From NCBI GenBank assembly GCA_023423895.1, contig JAFAER010000163.1, positions 1-64,000 of the forward strand: a stretch of 64,000 nucleotides of DNA, given 5' to 3'. This document shows positions 9,309-17,997 of the stretch, in pieces. Position 1 is the first letter of the stretch; each line of letters opens with the position of its first letter. A program made the position numbers and the translations under genes. The notes under the pieces are model-generated. The model had not been told where the DNA came from, did no database searches, and saw only the letters and a program-made list of their open reading frames with translations. The stretch is from Pseudomonadota bacterium. GTDB lineage: Bacteria; Myxococcota_A; Polyangia; Polyangiales; Polyangiaceae.

Positions 9309-10526
9309 TCAGAGCTCCTCGCTCGGCTCTTCGAGCTTGAACTCGACGCCGAGCTTCTGGCCGATCGTGATGATCGTCGGCGCCGTCTTCCTGATGGCCT
9401 GGATCGCTTCGAGCACGGCGGCGCGCTCCGGCGAGCCGTCGGCGGCCGCGATGGAGTAGTCGAACGGCGCCGCCTGCATCTTGTTCAGCGCCGTGACCGC
9501 CGCGTCGAGCTCGCTCTTCATCTGCGCGTCGAGCGCCGGGTCGACCGCCTTCACCAGATCGTCGAGCCCCGGCCCGTCCACCGAGCCGTACTTGCCGAGA
9601 TACACGTTCTGGATCCCGACGAAGTTTCCGAGGATGTCGGCGTTCGTCGTGTCGCTGAAGCAGGAGTGCTCGTCCTCCTGGCCCTTGTTCTTGTAGGCGA
9701 CCGTCATCCGCTCGCCGGAGAGCTCGGCGTTCGCCATCGAGCCCATGCCCGTCAGCATGTTGGTCACGGCGGTCTTCGCATCCGCGGCGAAGGTCGTGGC
9801 GTAGTTGTCCTTGCCCGGCTCCCACGCGGCCACGAGCGACTCGAGATCTTCGACGAGGATCTCGGCGACGACCTTCAGGTACGTCGCGCGTCGGTCCTGG
9901 TTCTTCGCCGTACCGCCGGTCGTGAGGTAGTCGGTGAAGGCCCGCTGCCCCGCCTGCTTGTCGGTCGGGTCGGGATTGTCCTGGCCCCAGAGGAGGAACT
10001 CGATCGCGTGGAAGCCGGTCGAGATGTTCTTCTCGCCGCCCTTCTCGTTCTCGACGCGGAGCGCGTCCTTCGTGATCTCGGCGACGAGCTCCGGGTGGTT
10101 GATGATGCCGGCGTTCTCGTCGTCGACCGTGTAGTCGATGTAATTCTCGTCGAGCGGCCAGGCGTTGAGCGCGCCTTCGGGGCCGGTCTCCTCGTCGTCG
10201 ATCGGGCCGCCGTAGAAGCGGTAGACCTCGCTCGGGCCGTAAGGCAAGCGCGCCGCGATCCACGCAGCCTTCGCCGCGTCCTGCGTCGCAGCAGACGGCG
10301 CCGCAACGAACGCGTCGATCGCGGTCTTCAAGGCACGTGCCTTGTCGAGGCACTCGACGTAGTTCGTGTGGACGTTCTTCGCGTACTGCTCCACGACGGG
10401 GCCAGCCTCTGCGAGGGGGCTGCCGGCGGTGCCGGTCGGTCCCGACTCCTTGTCGTCGCTGCAAGCGCCGAGCAGCAGGGTGAGAACGGGAACGAGAACC
10501 ATCGAGCAAAGAGTCGTACGGCGCAT
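9309..10526 (-). CDS. Imelysin-family lipoprotein (IrpA/EfeO-like), canonical
   Basis: 405 aa. The ATG at 10526 is preceded by AAGGAG on the minus strand and begins a lipoprotein signal (MRRTTLCSMVLVPVLTLLLGAC). The family signature GFHAIEFLLWG (GxHxxE) lies near residue 170 and is intact. Other imelysin features are the early Y-x-x-N-V segment and the late NVYLGKYGS block. Family members bind iron or act with iron-uptake systems; the early claim of insulin cleavage is not established for most. First gene of the operon imelysin - DUF1111 - imelysin - HTTM, behind Fur-type box 2. Expected to be induced under iron limitation. Confidence 0.88.
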   Translation of the reverse strand: MRRTTLCSMVLVPVLTLLLGACSDDKESGPTGTAGSPLAEAGPVVEQYAKNVHTNYVECLDKARALKTAIDAFVAAPSAATQDAAKAAWIAARLPYGPSEVYRFYGGPIDDEETGPEGALNAWPLDENYIDYTVDDENAGIINHPELVAEITKDALRVENEKGGEKNISTGFHAIEFLLWGQDNPDPTDKQAGQRAFTDYLTTGGTAKNQDRRATYLKVVAEILVEDLESLVAAWEPGKDNYATTFAADAKTAVTNMLTGMGSMANAELSGERMTVAYKNKGQEDEHSCFSDTTNADILGNFVGIQNVYLGKYGSVDGPGLDDLVKAVDPALDAQMKSELDAAVTALNKMQAAPFDYSIAAADGSPERAAVLEAIQAIRKTAPTIITIGQKLGVEFKLEEPSEEL

Positions 10527-10561
10527 GGGAAAGCTCCTTCGAGCGAGGCAATTATTGCAAT

Positions 10562-10576
10562 TGAATTTCATTTTCA
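10562..10576. promoter_or_regulatory. Fur-type box 2 (degenerate)
   Basis: On the minus strand the sequence reads TGAAAATGAAATTCA: an intact left half TGAAAAT and a right half that keeps TTCA but differs at inner bases. It lies 35 bp upstream of the first imelysin gene. A second partial half-site (ATTGCAATTGAA) adjoins it. Weaker than the other boxes. Confidence 0.6.
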
Positions 10577-10611
10577 AGTATGGCACGCGCAGACCCTCCG
10601 CGGCGGGGCGC

Positions 10612-11439
10612 TCAGACCACGCGGACGTGCGCGATCGACGGCATCCCGCGACCGTGGAACAGCCGCGAAAGCCCGTTCAGACCTCGGACGGCGTGACCGA
10701 GCTCCGGAGGGTAGTCGTCGCTCTGCGCGAAGCGGAGGCGGGGATATCGCGCGTGGCTGCCGTCGGAGCGCGGAAGCTCGAGGCATGCGGTATCACGCAG
10801 CGAGGAGGGCCTGAGCGGGCGGCGCGCGTCGTAGTCGACGATGATCTCGACGCCGGTCGCCAGATGCTCCGAGGCGGACTCGAAGAAGCGATCGAGCTCG
10901 TCTCGGTCGACGCGGCGGCCCATTCCCTGCGCCACGATGAGCGTCGGGACGTCGCGAGCCTCGCGCAGGCACCGGAGCCATCCTTCGCAGTCGAACGAAC
11001 AGGACGACGCCACGGCGTGACGTTCGCACGTCGGCTGGAGCGGCGCCTTGAACTGCGCGATTGGCGGGGCGTCGACGTCGATCCAACGAAGCTGCCCGTT
11101 GTCGACGCGCCAGAATCGCGTGCAGAGTCCACACATCACCGAGAGCGCCAGCCCGTCGCGATGCCGTTCGAAGAAGTCGCGGACGAGCGTGTCGACCACG
11201 ATCGTCGGAACGAGCGCGCGGCGGAGCGAGACGTCGTCGTACCGCGAATCGTCGATGTCGAGTGCTTCGAGCATCATTTCCGCGGTCGGGTCGGAGAACC
11301 CCAACCACGGGAATCGAGTGCGCGCGACGGCACGCGCGACGAGATCGGTGACGTGATCACGATGCACCTCGATCGTCGAGGGCGCCGCCGCGTTCACGAC
11401 GCTCTCGCTCCCCGAGGTTCCCCCGACACGCGCCCCCAT
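10612..11439 (-). CDS. Class I SAM-dependent methyltransferase, LCMT/TcmP family
   Basis: 275 aa from the ATG at 11439, which overlaps the S4 stop codon (TGATG), so translation is coupled to rpsD. The N-terminal half holds LVPTIVVDTLVRDFF and the SAM-binding region LSVMCGLCTRFWRVDNGQLRWIDVD. This matches the leucine-carboxyl-methyltransferase / TcmP O-methyltransferase family (normally GAGLDTRxxR; here CGLCTR). It is followed by QGMGRRVDRDELDRFF, corresponding to the acidic segment of the family. Family members methylate carboxyl or hydroxyl groups of proteins or polyketides. Coupling to an iron-boxed S4 gene is unexpected; the substrate could be a siderophore or a ribosomal component, but neither is shown. 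Confidence 0.75.
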   Translation of the reverse strand: MGARVGGTSGSESVVNAAAPSTIEVHRDHVTDLVARAVARTRFPWLGFSDPTAEMMLEALDIDDSRYDDVSLRRALVPTIVVDTLVRDFFERHRDGLALSVMCGLCTRFWRVDNGQLRWIDVDAPPIAQFKAPLQPTCERHAVASSCSFDCEGWLRCLREARDVPTLIVAQGMGRRVDRDELDRFFESASEHLATGVEIIVDYDARRPLRPSSLRDTACLELPRSDGSHARYPRLRFAQSDDYPPELGHAVRGLNGLSRLFHGRGMPSIAHVRVV

Positions 11440-12050
11440 CACAGCCGCTGGGAGTAGTATTCGACGACGAGCTGCACGCGCAGCGGGAAGAGGACCGCCG
11501 TCTCGTCCGGAAGCGCGGTGACGGTGGCAGTGAGCGCGTCGCGGTTCACCTCGATCCAGGAGGTCTGGAACGAGTCCGCGACCGCCTTCGCCGCCGCGAT
11601 CGACGCGAGCTGCTTGCTGCGCTCGTGCACGCTCACGACCTCGCCCGCCGAGACGCGGTAGGAGGCGATGTCGACGCGCTTGCCGTTCACGAGGATGTGC
11701 CCGTGGTTGACGAGCTGCCGGGCGCCCGGGATCGTGCGCGCGAAGCCTGCGCGGAAGACGACGTTGTCGAGGCGACGCTCGAGCAGCTCGACGAGCTTGT
11801 GACCAGTCGCCCCCTTGCTCGTCTTCGCCTCCTCGACGAGATGCCGAAGCTGCAGCTCGGTCACGCCGTAGTTGAGCCGGAGCTTCTGCTTTTCGTGGAG
11901 GCGCAGCGCAAACTCCGTGAGCTTCTTGCGCGCCTGGCCGTGCTGGCCGGGCGGGTATGGCCGGCGCTCGATCTTCTTCGTCGACAACCCCGGAAGCTCC
12001 ATCCCGAGCGCCCGCATCTTCTTCACCCGCGGTCCCGTGTAGCGGCTCAT
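11439..12050 (-). CDS. rpsD: Ribosomal protein S4, cysteine-free (C-minus) form
   Basis: 203 aa, usual length. It opens MSRYTGPRVKKMRALGMELPG and continues with the highly conserved IERRPYPPGQHG; the S4 RNA-binding domain follows (about 92-155, RLDNVVFRAGFARTIPGARQLVNHGHILVNGK). The N-terminal zinc-finger cysteines of C-plus S4 are absent, so this is the metal-free form. It is not in the usual rpsM-rpsK-rpsD-rpoA operon; its only partner is the downstream methyltransferase. A good ribosome binding site (AGGAG) precedes the ATG. Fur-type box 3 lies 54 bp upstream, so expression probably rises when metal is scarce. Whether the genome also has a standard rpsD cannot be seen here. Confidence 0.93.
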   Translation of the reverse strand: MSRYTGPRVKKMRALGMELPGLSTKKIERRPYPPGQHGQARKKLTEFALRLHEKQKLRLNYGVTELQLRHLVEEAKTSKGATGHKLVELLERRLDNVVFRAGFARTIPGARQLVNHGHILVNGKRVDIASYRVSAGEVVSVHERSKQLASIAAAKAVADSFQTSWIEVNRDALTATVTALPDETAVLFPLRVQLVVEYYSQRL

Positions 12051-12101
12051 GGTCTCCTCTTCGTGTCAGGCCGGGCCGAGCATCACCGTCGGCTCGCCAC
12101 C

Positions 12102-12122
12102 AATTGAAAACGATTTTCAATT
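12102..12122. promoter_or_regulatory. Fur-type box 3 (extended 21-bp palindrome, S4 side)
   Basis: Core TGAAAACGATTTTCA (12105-12119) with symmetric AAT/ATT extensions; only one pair of the 21-bp palindrome mismatches. It is 54 bp upstream of the rpsD-type gene and about 150 bp from the TonB receptor start, in the 219-bp divergent intergenic region. Confidence 0.8.
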
Positions 12123-12230
12123 TCACTATCAGGGCCGCGGGTGTATGTCGAGCACGATGATTTCGGGCGACCGCACGCTTTTCACGCAGCTTTGCTTGGG
12201 GTGGCGCTGCCTCGACGCCCCACCAGTTAT

Positions 12231-12245
12231 TGAAAACGACTTTCA
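12231..12245. promoter_or_regulatory. Fur-type box 4 (TonB receptor side)
   Basis: TGAAAACGACTTTCA, 24 bp upstream of the TonB-dependent receptor start. The core is identical base for base to box 6 at 25990-26004 in an unrelated promoter, which argues for selection. Two of seven pairs in the palindrome mismatch. Confidence 0.75.
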
Positions 12246-12269
12246 CTTGCACTAATCGCAAACGTTCCA

Positions 12270-14522
12270 ATGGTCCGACCGGTCGTCAGTTTTGACCGAG
12301 CGCTGCTGCGCCTCCTCACGGGCGTCTGCTCGTGTGGCCTCACCCTCTGCACGTCCCCTGCCCGCGCGGAACCCGTTGCTGGCGCCGCGGATGTCGCCCT
12401 TCCGAGCGTCGACGGTACGTCCGCCGCGACATCGTCGGACTCCGCGGCCGCTTCACCGTCGGCCACTCCCGCAGCGCCGACCGCGCCCGTCGACGAGGTG
12501 GCGATCCGAGGGACATCTCGCGCCAACGCGCTCCGACGATCCGCGTACGCCGTCACCGTCGTCGAAACGGAGCAAGCGAAGCGACGAGCGGCAGACCTCG
12601 GCGAAGTGCTCGTGCGGGCGACGCCCGTGTCCGTGCAGCGCGCGGGCGGGCTCGGCTCGCGCGGCGCCTTCTCGCTCGGCGGGCTCGGCGGCGAGCGCCT
12701 CCGCTTCTTCCTCGACGGCGTGCCGCTCGAGCTCATGGGCTACTCGGCGGGCATCGCGAACGTGCCGGTGAACCTCGTCGATCGTGTCGAGGTCTATCAG
12801 GGCGTCGTCCCCGTGCGGTTCGGAGCCGATGCGCTCGGCGGAGCCGTGCATCTCGTGACGGACGAAGACGTCCGCAGGAGCCGAGTCGCGGCGTCGTACC
12901 AGTTCGGGTCGTTCGATACGCATCGCACGACGCTGGCGGCCCGCTACGTCCACCGTCCGACCGGGATCTTCGTGCGGAGCTCGACGTTCTACGACGTCGC
13001 GAAGAACGACTACGACGTCGACGTCTCGGCGTACGACGCGCAAGGCAGGACGCGCCCGGTGACGCTACCGCGGTTCCACGACGGCTATCGCGGCATGGGC
13101 TCGACGGTCGGCGTGGGCATCGCCGATCGACCGTGGGCGGATCGACTCGTCGTCCAAGGCTTCGTCTCGGCCTTCGACAACGACGTGCAGAACGGCGCAA
13201 CGATGGCCCGCCCCTACGGCGAGGTCACGTTCGAGCGGCGGAGCATGGGCGCGAACGTCAAGTACGCGCTCAATCTCGGACCACAGACGCGGCTCGAGGC
13301 CATCGCCGGCTATGCGCGTGAGACGACGCAGTTCCGTGACCTGTCGAGCTGCGTCTACGACTGGTACGGCGTCTGCTCCCCGAGAAAGGTCCGCGGCGAG
13401 ATCTCCGCCGGGAATCCGACGGACCGCGATCTCGAGACCGGCACGTTCTTTCTCCGCTCGACGCTCACGCATCACCTCTCGGACGATCACCTCGTCCGCG
13501 TGGCGCTCGCGCCCACGTACGCAGATCGATCGGGCAAGAACTGGCTTCGCAGCGTCGGCTTCGATCCGCTCGCGCAGCCGCGGCGGTTGCTCACCGGCGT
13601 GGTCGGCGTGGAGCTCGAGTCGGGATTCTTCGACGGTCGCGTGAAGAACATCGCCTTCGGCAAGGGCTACGCGCTCTCGACCGACAGCCAGACGCTCCTC
13701 TCCACCGGGCAGTGGCGGGACATGTCACGCGAGATCATCCGCGCCGGCGGAGGCGACAGCGTGCGCGTGCAGCTGACGCGCGAGCTCTCCGCCAAGGGCT
13801 CGTACGAATACGCGATGCGTCAGCCCAGCACCGACGAGCTGTTCGGCGACGGCATGCTCACGACGGAGAACCTCTCGCTCCGTCCCGAGACGAGCCACAA
13901 CGCCAACCTCGGCGTGCTCGTCGACGATCTCCGCACCCCTGTGGGATCGCTACGCGGGTCGGTGAACGGCTTCGCTCGCTGGAGCGACGACCTCATCGCG
14001 CTCGTGTCGGAGGCCGAGCTGCTGCGGAACGTCAACGTGTGGGAAGCGCGCGCTCTCGGCGTGGAGACCGCGCTCGGGTGGACCGTCCCGAAGGGCGACT
14101 GGCTGTCGATCGACGGACGCCTCACGTACCAGGACCTGCGCAACCGCTCGTCCGAAGGCGAGCTCGCGAGGCAGGCAGGCGACCGCATCCCGAACATTCC
14201 CTACCTGTTCGCGAACACGGCGGTGCGCCTGCGTGGACGCGCGATGGTCGTCCGAGCCGACACCGTCGAGCTCGCATGGACGATGCGCTACGTGCACTCG
14301 TTCTTCCGCGGCTGGGAGAGCCTAGCACGCGCCGCGGATCCACTGACGATCGACACGCAGATCTCGCAAGGAGCAGCGCTCACCTACGCGCTGCGCGGGA
14401 GGGACGCGGGACTCGCAGCGACGCTCGAGGTGCAGAACCTCACCAACGAGAAGATCTTCGACTTCTACGGCGTGCAGCGCCCCGGACGGGCGTTCTTCAC
14501 GAAGTGGACGGTCGAGTATTGA
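12270..14522 (+). CDS. TonB-dependent outer-membrane receptor (siderophore/metal chelate)
   Basis: 750 aa. Signal peptide (MVRPVVSFDRALLRLLTGVC...ARA), a Ser/Ala/Pro-rich spacer with the TonB-box-like VDEVAIRG, a plug domain of about 130 residues (SAYAVTVVE ... DLGEVLVRATPVSVQRAGGLG ... LDRVEVYQGVVPVRFGADALGGAVHLVT) and a long beta-barrel ending in the aromatic VEY. The block NVWEARALGVE and the C-terminal EVQNLTNEKIFDFYGVQRPGR are typical. It imports ferric chelates across the outer membrane using TonB/ExbB/ExbD, none of which is in the window. Downstream at 16 bp is an MxcI/DUF4374-like lipoprotein. Behind Fur-type box 4. The substrate cannot be named from sequence. Confidence 0.92.
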   Translation: MVRPVVSFDRALLRLLTGVCSCGLTLCTSPARAEPVAGAADVALPSVDGTSAATSSDSAAASPSATPAAPTAPVDEVAIRGTSRANALRRSAYAVTVVETEQAKRRAADLGEVLVRATPVSVQRAGGLGSRGAFSLGGLGGERLRFFLDGVPLELMGYSAGIANVPVNLVDRVEVYQGVVPVRFGADALGGAVHLVTDEDVRRSRVAASYQFGSFDTHRTTLAARYVHRPTGIFVRSSTFYDVAKNDYDVDVSAYDAQGRTRPVTLPRFHDGYRGMGSTVGVGIADRPWADRLVVQGFVSAFDNDVQNGATMARPYGEVTFERRSMGANVKYALNLGPQTRLEAIAGYARETTQFRDLSSCVYDWYGVCSPRKVRGEISAGNPTDRDLETGTFFLRSTLTHHLSDDHLVRVALAPTYADRSGKNWLRSVGFDPLAQPRRLLTGVVGVELESGFFDGRVKNIAFGKGYALSTDSQTLLSTGQWRDMSREIIRAGGGDSVRVQLTRELSAKGSYEYAMRQPSTDELFGDGMLTTENLSLRPETSHNANLGVLVDDLRTPVGSLRGSVNGFARWSDDLIALVSEAELLRNVNVWEARALGVETALGWTVPKGDWLSIDGRLTYQDLRNRSSEGELARQAGDRIPNIPYLFANTAVRLRGRAMVVRADTVELAWTMRYVHSFFRGWESLARAADPLTIDTQISQGAALTYALRGRDAGLAATLEVQNLTNEKIFDFYGVQRPGRAFFTKWTVEY

Positions 14523-14538
14523 AAGGAACCGAACGAAC

Positions 14539-15879
14539 ATGCGCTCGTACAGCACGCTCTCTCTATTCTCGGCCGCCCTCGCTCTTGCCGTCGTCGCCAG
14601 CGTCACGGCCTGCAGCGACGACGACGCCGCGAACAACCCCGGTGGGACGGACGGTCCTCAGGGAAGCAGCGGCGGCACGTCGAGCTCCGGCGGAAATGGC
14701 GATGGTGGGGAGACGCCGTCGGAGCCTCCGATCTACGCCGTCATCAGCACCCCCGCGGCGACTGGTGGCGCAGCGCAGACGAGCTACGTCATGCTCAGCG
14801 GCTCGCTCACCGGGGAGCTCGAGCCGGAGAACGCGGTCCTCGAGCTCCCAGGTCGTGCAATCGCGGGCGCGCCGAACGGTGGAAAGCGTCTCTACGTCGG
14901 GACCGAGGCGAGCGGCGAGCTGACGCGCTACGACCTCGTGGGCGACAACGCGCTCCAGGAGAGCGGCAAGATCAACTTCGCCGTGCAGCAGGTGACCGGC
15001 TTCGTCGGGTACTCCTCCGCGTTCCAGTTCATCGACGCGAACAAGGCGTACTGGATCTCGCGCGACGGCAGCATCGTCGTCTGGAACCCCGAGGACCTCG
15101 CGGTCACCGGCTCCATCCCGCTTCCCGGTCTGGTCCGGCAGGACCCGCAGAACCCGGCCACGACCTACACGACCGCGATCACCGGTGCGCCGCTCCGGAG
15201 CGGCAACAAGCTGTACGCGTTCGCCTCGTGGGACACGCGCGAGGGCTCGACCATCAAGGTCCCGGGCGCTTATGCCGTCATGGTCGTCGACACGACGACG
15301 GACACGGCCGACGTCGTCATCGACGAAGCCGGCTGCGGCTACGGCCGCGACGGCGTGCTCGTCGGTGACTGGCTCTACATCGCGACCGAGGGCGTCGGCA
15401 CCGCCGTCCACCACCTGAACCCGGCGAACGGTCCGGCGCCCTGCCTGCGTCGCTTCAACGTCGTGACGAAGACGTTCGACGCGGCCTACAAGGTCGACCT
15501 CAACGCGCTCGCCGGTGGGCCCGCCGGCACGCTCGCCGTCACGGAGAGCGGGCAGGCGCTGATCCACGTGCTCGACACGGCCGTCGCGGATCCTCAGATC
15601 GCAGACGGCACGATCTCGAACCCGCGCTTCCTCACGATCGCCCCCGTGTGGAAGACGGCGAAGCTCACGGTCGGCGACACGCCGTCGATCCAGCTCCTCG
15701 ATGCACCGCTTCGCTCGGGCGCCGTCCTGCCCGTCTCGCTGAGCAACGGCCTCCGCGTCACGTCGACGTTCGACTCCGCACCGCAGATCGTCGAGGTGAC
15801 CGAGAACGGCTTCGTCGCGACTGAGCGCACCGGCGCCAAGCTGGTCGGCAACACGGCCGCGATCGTCCAGGTTCGATGA
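14539..15879 (+). CDS. Lipoprotein, MxcI/DUF4374-like, partner of the TonB receptor
   Basis: 446 aa; AAAGGAA precedes the ATG by about 10 bp. The signal (MRSYSTLSLFSAALALAVVASVTAC) ends in a lipobox, then a Gly/Ser linker. The body has repeated short blade-like segments (RLYVGTEASGELTRYDL, AYWISRDGSIVVWNPEDL, WLYIATEGVGTAVHHL), suggesting a beta-propeller. It resembles proteins called MxcI in myxobacterial myxochelin loci and DUF4374 proteins beside TonB receptors in Bacteroidota; this match is from memory of family features. Probably displayed in the outer membrane or periplasm and acting with the receptor in chelate capture, co-transcribed from Fur-type box 4. Confidence 0.75.
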   Translation: MRSYSTLSLFSAALALAVVASVTACSDDDAANNPGGTDGPQGSSGGTSSSGGNGDGGETPSEPPIYAVISTPAATGGAAQTSYVMLSGSLTGELEPENAVLELPGRAIAGAPNGGKRLYVGTEASGELTRYDLVGDNALQESGKINFAVQQVTGFVGYSSAFQFIDANKAYWISRDGSIVVWNPEDLAVTGSIPLPGLVRQDPQNPATTYTTAITGAPLRSGNKLYAFASWDTREGSTIKVPGAYAVMVVDTTTDTADVVIDEAGCGYGRDGVLVGDWLYIATEGVGTAVHHLNPANGPAPCLRRFNVVTKTFDAAYKVDLNALAGGPAGTLAVTESGQALIHVLDTAVADPQIADGTISNPRFLTIAPVWKTAKLTVGDTPSIQLLDAPLRSGAVLPVSLSNGLRVTSTFDSAPQIVEVTENGFVATERTGAKLVGNTAAIVQVR

Positions 15880-15914
15880 AGTGACCGACACGCGCGGGGT
15901 GCCGCTTCGACCGT

Positions 15915-16037
15915 CACCCCGCGTGCTCGCCTTCGAGCTCGGCATTCACCCCGCGTGCTCGCCTTCGCTCGACTTTCACCCCGCGTGCTCGCCTTCGCTC
16001 GACTTCACCCCGCGTGCTCGCCTTCGACCTCGCCTTT
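15915..16037. repeat. Tandem repeat of about 30 bp, four copies
   Basis: Four copies of CACCCCGCGTGCTCGCCTTCG begin at 15915, 15947, 15977 and 16006 (spacing 32, 30, 29). The last copy contains the stop codon of the PepSY gene (minus strand), so its C-terminal EGEHAG is repeat-encoded. The array fills the gap between convergent genes. Confidence 0.85.
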
Positions 16038-17696
16038 CACCTCCGCGTTCGTCGTCGCGGAAGAGCCAGCGACCGGAGCACGCGCCGACCAGACACTGTC
16101 GGCAGGCCCTGCGTTGACGCGCCGAGCGGCGGCGCGAGACATCCAGGCGAACGCGAGCGCCATCGCGAAGGCCGTCGCATCCACGCCGAGCGTACCCCGA
16201 GCCGTGTGGGCCCACATGCCGAGCGACGGAACGAGCGCCGCGAGGAGCGTCGTGAGCGGGATCGCAAGCGTCGTGGCGGCGGCGACGCGCAGCAGGTCGA
16301 CCGAGGCGCGGGCGCCTCCTCGATGGAAGGACCACCCGAGCGCGGCGAAGAACGCGACGTAGTAGACGATACGATGGCAGGCATTCAGATCGGCGACGTG
16401 CCCATGCAGCCACTTCGCCGACACGATCGTGAGCGAGATACCGGATACCGCACCGAGGCACACGCCGACCGTGGCCGACGCCATGAGCCGCGTATCGCGC
16501 CGCTGCACCGGGACGGCGCCGTCGATCACGCGCGTCTTCGCTTTCCGGCGTCGCGACTCGATCCAGAGGAGATTTCCGCTGTAGAAGAGCCACGCTCCGA
16601 GCAGGGCGAGCAGGAAGTACAGCCACTTCACCGGTTCGCCGCCGTACGAGCCGAAGTGCAGAGCGAAGATGCTCGTGAGCACCGTCGCTGCCGCGCTCTG
16701 GTGACCGGGCAGGTACTCGGTGCTGACCACTCGGCCGCCGTAGGGATCGACCATCGCGAAGCCACCGAGCGCGCGATGCTCGAGCGCACGCGCGTCGCGG
16801 CCCCACACGCGGACCATCGCCCTCGGTCCCGTCAGCTGCACGTACTGGAGCATCGTCGGCTCGAAGGTCGGGGCGACAGCCGTGACGCGCGCGACGATCT
16901 CGGTCGGAGGCAACATCATCGCGGGATCGCGCGGCTTGCCGTCTGCCGGCGCAGCGCGCTGAAACGTCGTCGCGAGCTTGCCTTCGTGGACGAGCCGGTC
17001 CTGCACGAAGTAGATGCCGTCGTGGAAGGCGAAGACCGCGGCGGTCAGCGCCATGACGACGTGGAACGGAAAGCTTCCGAGGCCCACGACGTTGTGCGCG
17101 TCGAGCCACATGCGCTTCAGGTTCGGGCCGATCCGCAGCGCGAAGAGATCCTTCACGAGCGAAGGCAACAGGACGACGAGGCCGGAGACGAGCGCGAGGA
17201 AGTAGAGCGCCGCGACCACCCCCATGACGTAGCGGGTGAGATCGCCGTCGACGGGCAGGCCGACGACGCGGTGGAGCACGTCGATGAACTCGGCGAGATG
17301 CGTCCGCTTCACCTCGGAGGCCTGGGCGATGCCGGCATCGTCGAGCGTCGCCGTGAAATGACGGACCGAGAGGCGATCGTGCTCGTCTGCGCCTTCTTCG
17401 TCGATCTCCCATTCGAGGCGCTCCACCGGCTCAGTGGCGGGCCCGACTCCCACGCGGAGCTCGCGCGCCGCCTCCGGATGGCTCGCAAGCGTGCGCGTGA
17501 TGAGCGTCTGCGCTTCGGCGAGCGGCACCACGCGTGCCGCGCTCTCGGCCGCCGCGGGAGGTGTTGCCCAGCGCACGAGGGGCTCTTTGAAGAGGGTGAT
17601 CGCGCCCGCGTAGAACGCGATGAAGAGCGCCATGCCGGCGATGATGCCCGTCCAGGTGTGGACGACCTTGTAGACGCGGACGAAGTCGGAACGCAC
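16005..17696 (-). CDS. PepSY-associated transmembrane (PepSY_TM) protein
   Basis: 563 aa. First helix VVHTWTGIIAGMALFIAFYAGAITLF with the conserved HxWTG pattern, a soluble PepSY-type region, then helices around YVMGVVAALYFLALVSGLVVLLPSL, FPFHVVMALTAAVFAFHD, WLYFLLALLGAWLFYSGNLLWIESRRRK and four more at the end. This is the iron-regulated PepSY_TM family found beside siderophore receptors; some members, such as FoxB/FpvG-type proteins, reduce ferric siderophores at the inner membrane. Conserved His residues in the helices could bind haem (inference). Third gene of the operon DUF3325 - DUF3649 - PepSY behind Fur-type box 5; 9 bp after DUF3649. The C-terminal tail runs into the tandem repeat. 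Confidence 0.88.
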   Translation of the reverse strand: MRSDFVRVYKVVHTWTGIIAGMALFIAFYAGAITLFKEPLVRWATPPAAAESAARVVPLAEAQTLITRTLASHPEAARELRVGVGPATEPVERLEWEIDEEGADEHDRLSVRHFTATLDDAGIAQASEVKRTHLAEFIDVLHRVVGLPVDGDLTRYVMGVVAALYFLALVSGLVVLLPSLVKDLFALRIGPNLKRMWLDAHNVVGLGSFPFHVVMALTAAVFAFHDGIYFVQDRLVHEGKLATTFQRAAPADGKPRDPAMMLPPTEIVARVTAVAPTFEPTMLQYVQLTGPRAMVRVWGRDARALEHRALGGFAMVDPYGGRVVSTEYLPGHQSAAATVLTSIFALHFGSYGGEPVKWLYFLLALLGAWLFYSGNLLWIESRRRKAKTRVIDGAVPVQRRDTRLMASATVGVCLGAVSGISLTIVSAKWLHGHVADLNACHRIVYYVAFFAALGWSFHRGGARASVDLLRVAAATTLAIPLTTLLAALVPSLGMWAHTARGTLGVDATAFAMALAFAWMSRAAARRVNAGPADSVWSARAPVAGSSATTNAEVKGEVEGEHAG

Positions 17697-17705
17697 GGCG
17701 ACTCC

Positions 17706-17996
17706 TCAGAACACTCGGACGGCCAGCAGCAGGCCGTAGACGACGATGTTGGCAGCGCCGAGCCAGAGCCACGCGCGCTTGCCGCTTTGGAAGAAGAAGC
17801 AGCCGCTCAATACGCCGAGCCAGATCGGCATCACCATCCACATCGTGAGCTGCGCCTTGATCGGAAGCGCGATCGAGGACGCGAGGCGCGCGAAGATGCC
17901 GCTGCAGCCGATGGCGAGGGTGAGCCCCAACAGAAGACCGGCGAGCGTCTTCGACAGCCAGTCGCGACGCAGGGCGGGCGATTCCGTCTGCGGCAC
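17706..17996 (-). CDS. DUF3649-family small membrane protein
   Basis: 96 aa with a GTG start, one base after the DUF3325 stop. Three hydrophobic segments: TLAGLLLGLTLAIGCSGIF, LTMWMVMPIWLGVLSGCFFF and AWLWLGAANIVVYGLLLAV. Size, membrane pattern and position between DUF3325 and PepSY_TM match DUF3649, a family known only from siderophore-uptake neighbourhoods. Probably an accessory subunit of the PepSY membrane protein. No catalytic motif is visible. Confidence 0.75.
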   Translation of the reverse strand: MPQTESPALRRDWLSKTLAGLLLGLTLAIGCSGIFARLASSIALPIKAQLTMWMVMPIWLGVLSGCFFFQSGKRAWLWLGAANIVVYGLLLAVRVF

Positions 17997-17997
17997 G

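Noticed and set aside
11440..12270. N-terminal extension of the methyltransferase frame across the S4 gene
   Set aside because: The extension is a shadow of S4 in another frame; the ATG overlapping the S4 stop begins the conserved domain.
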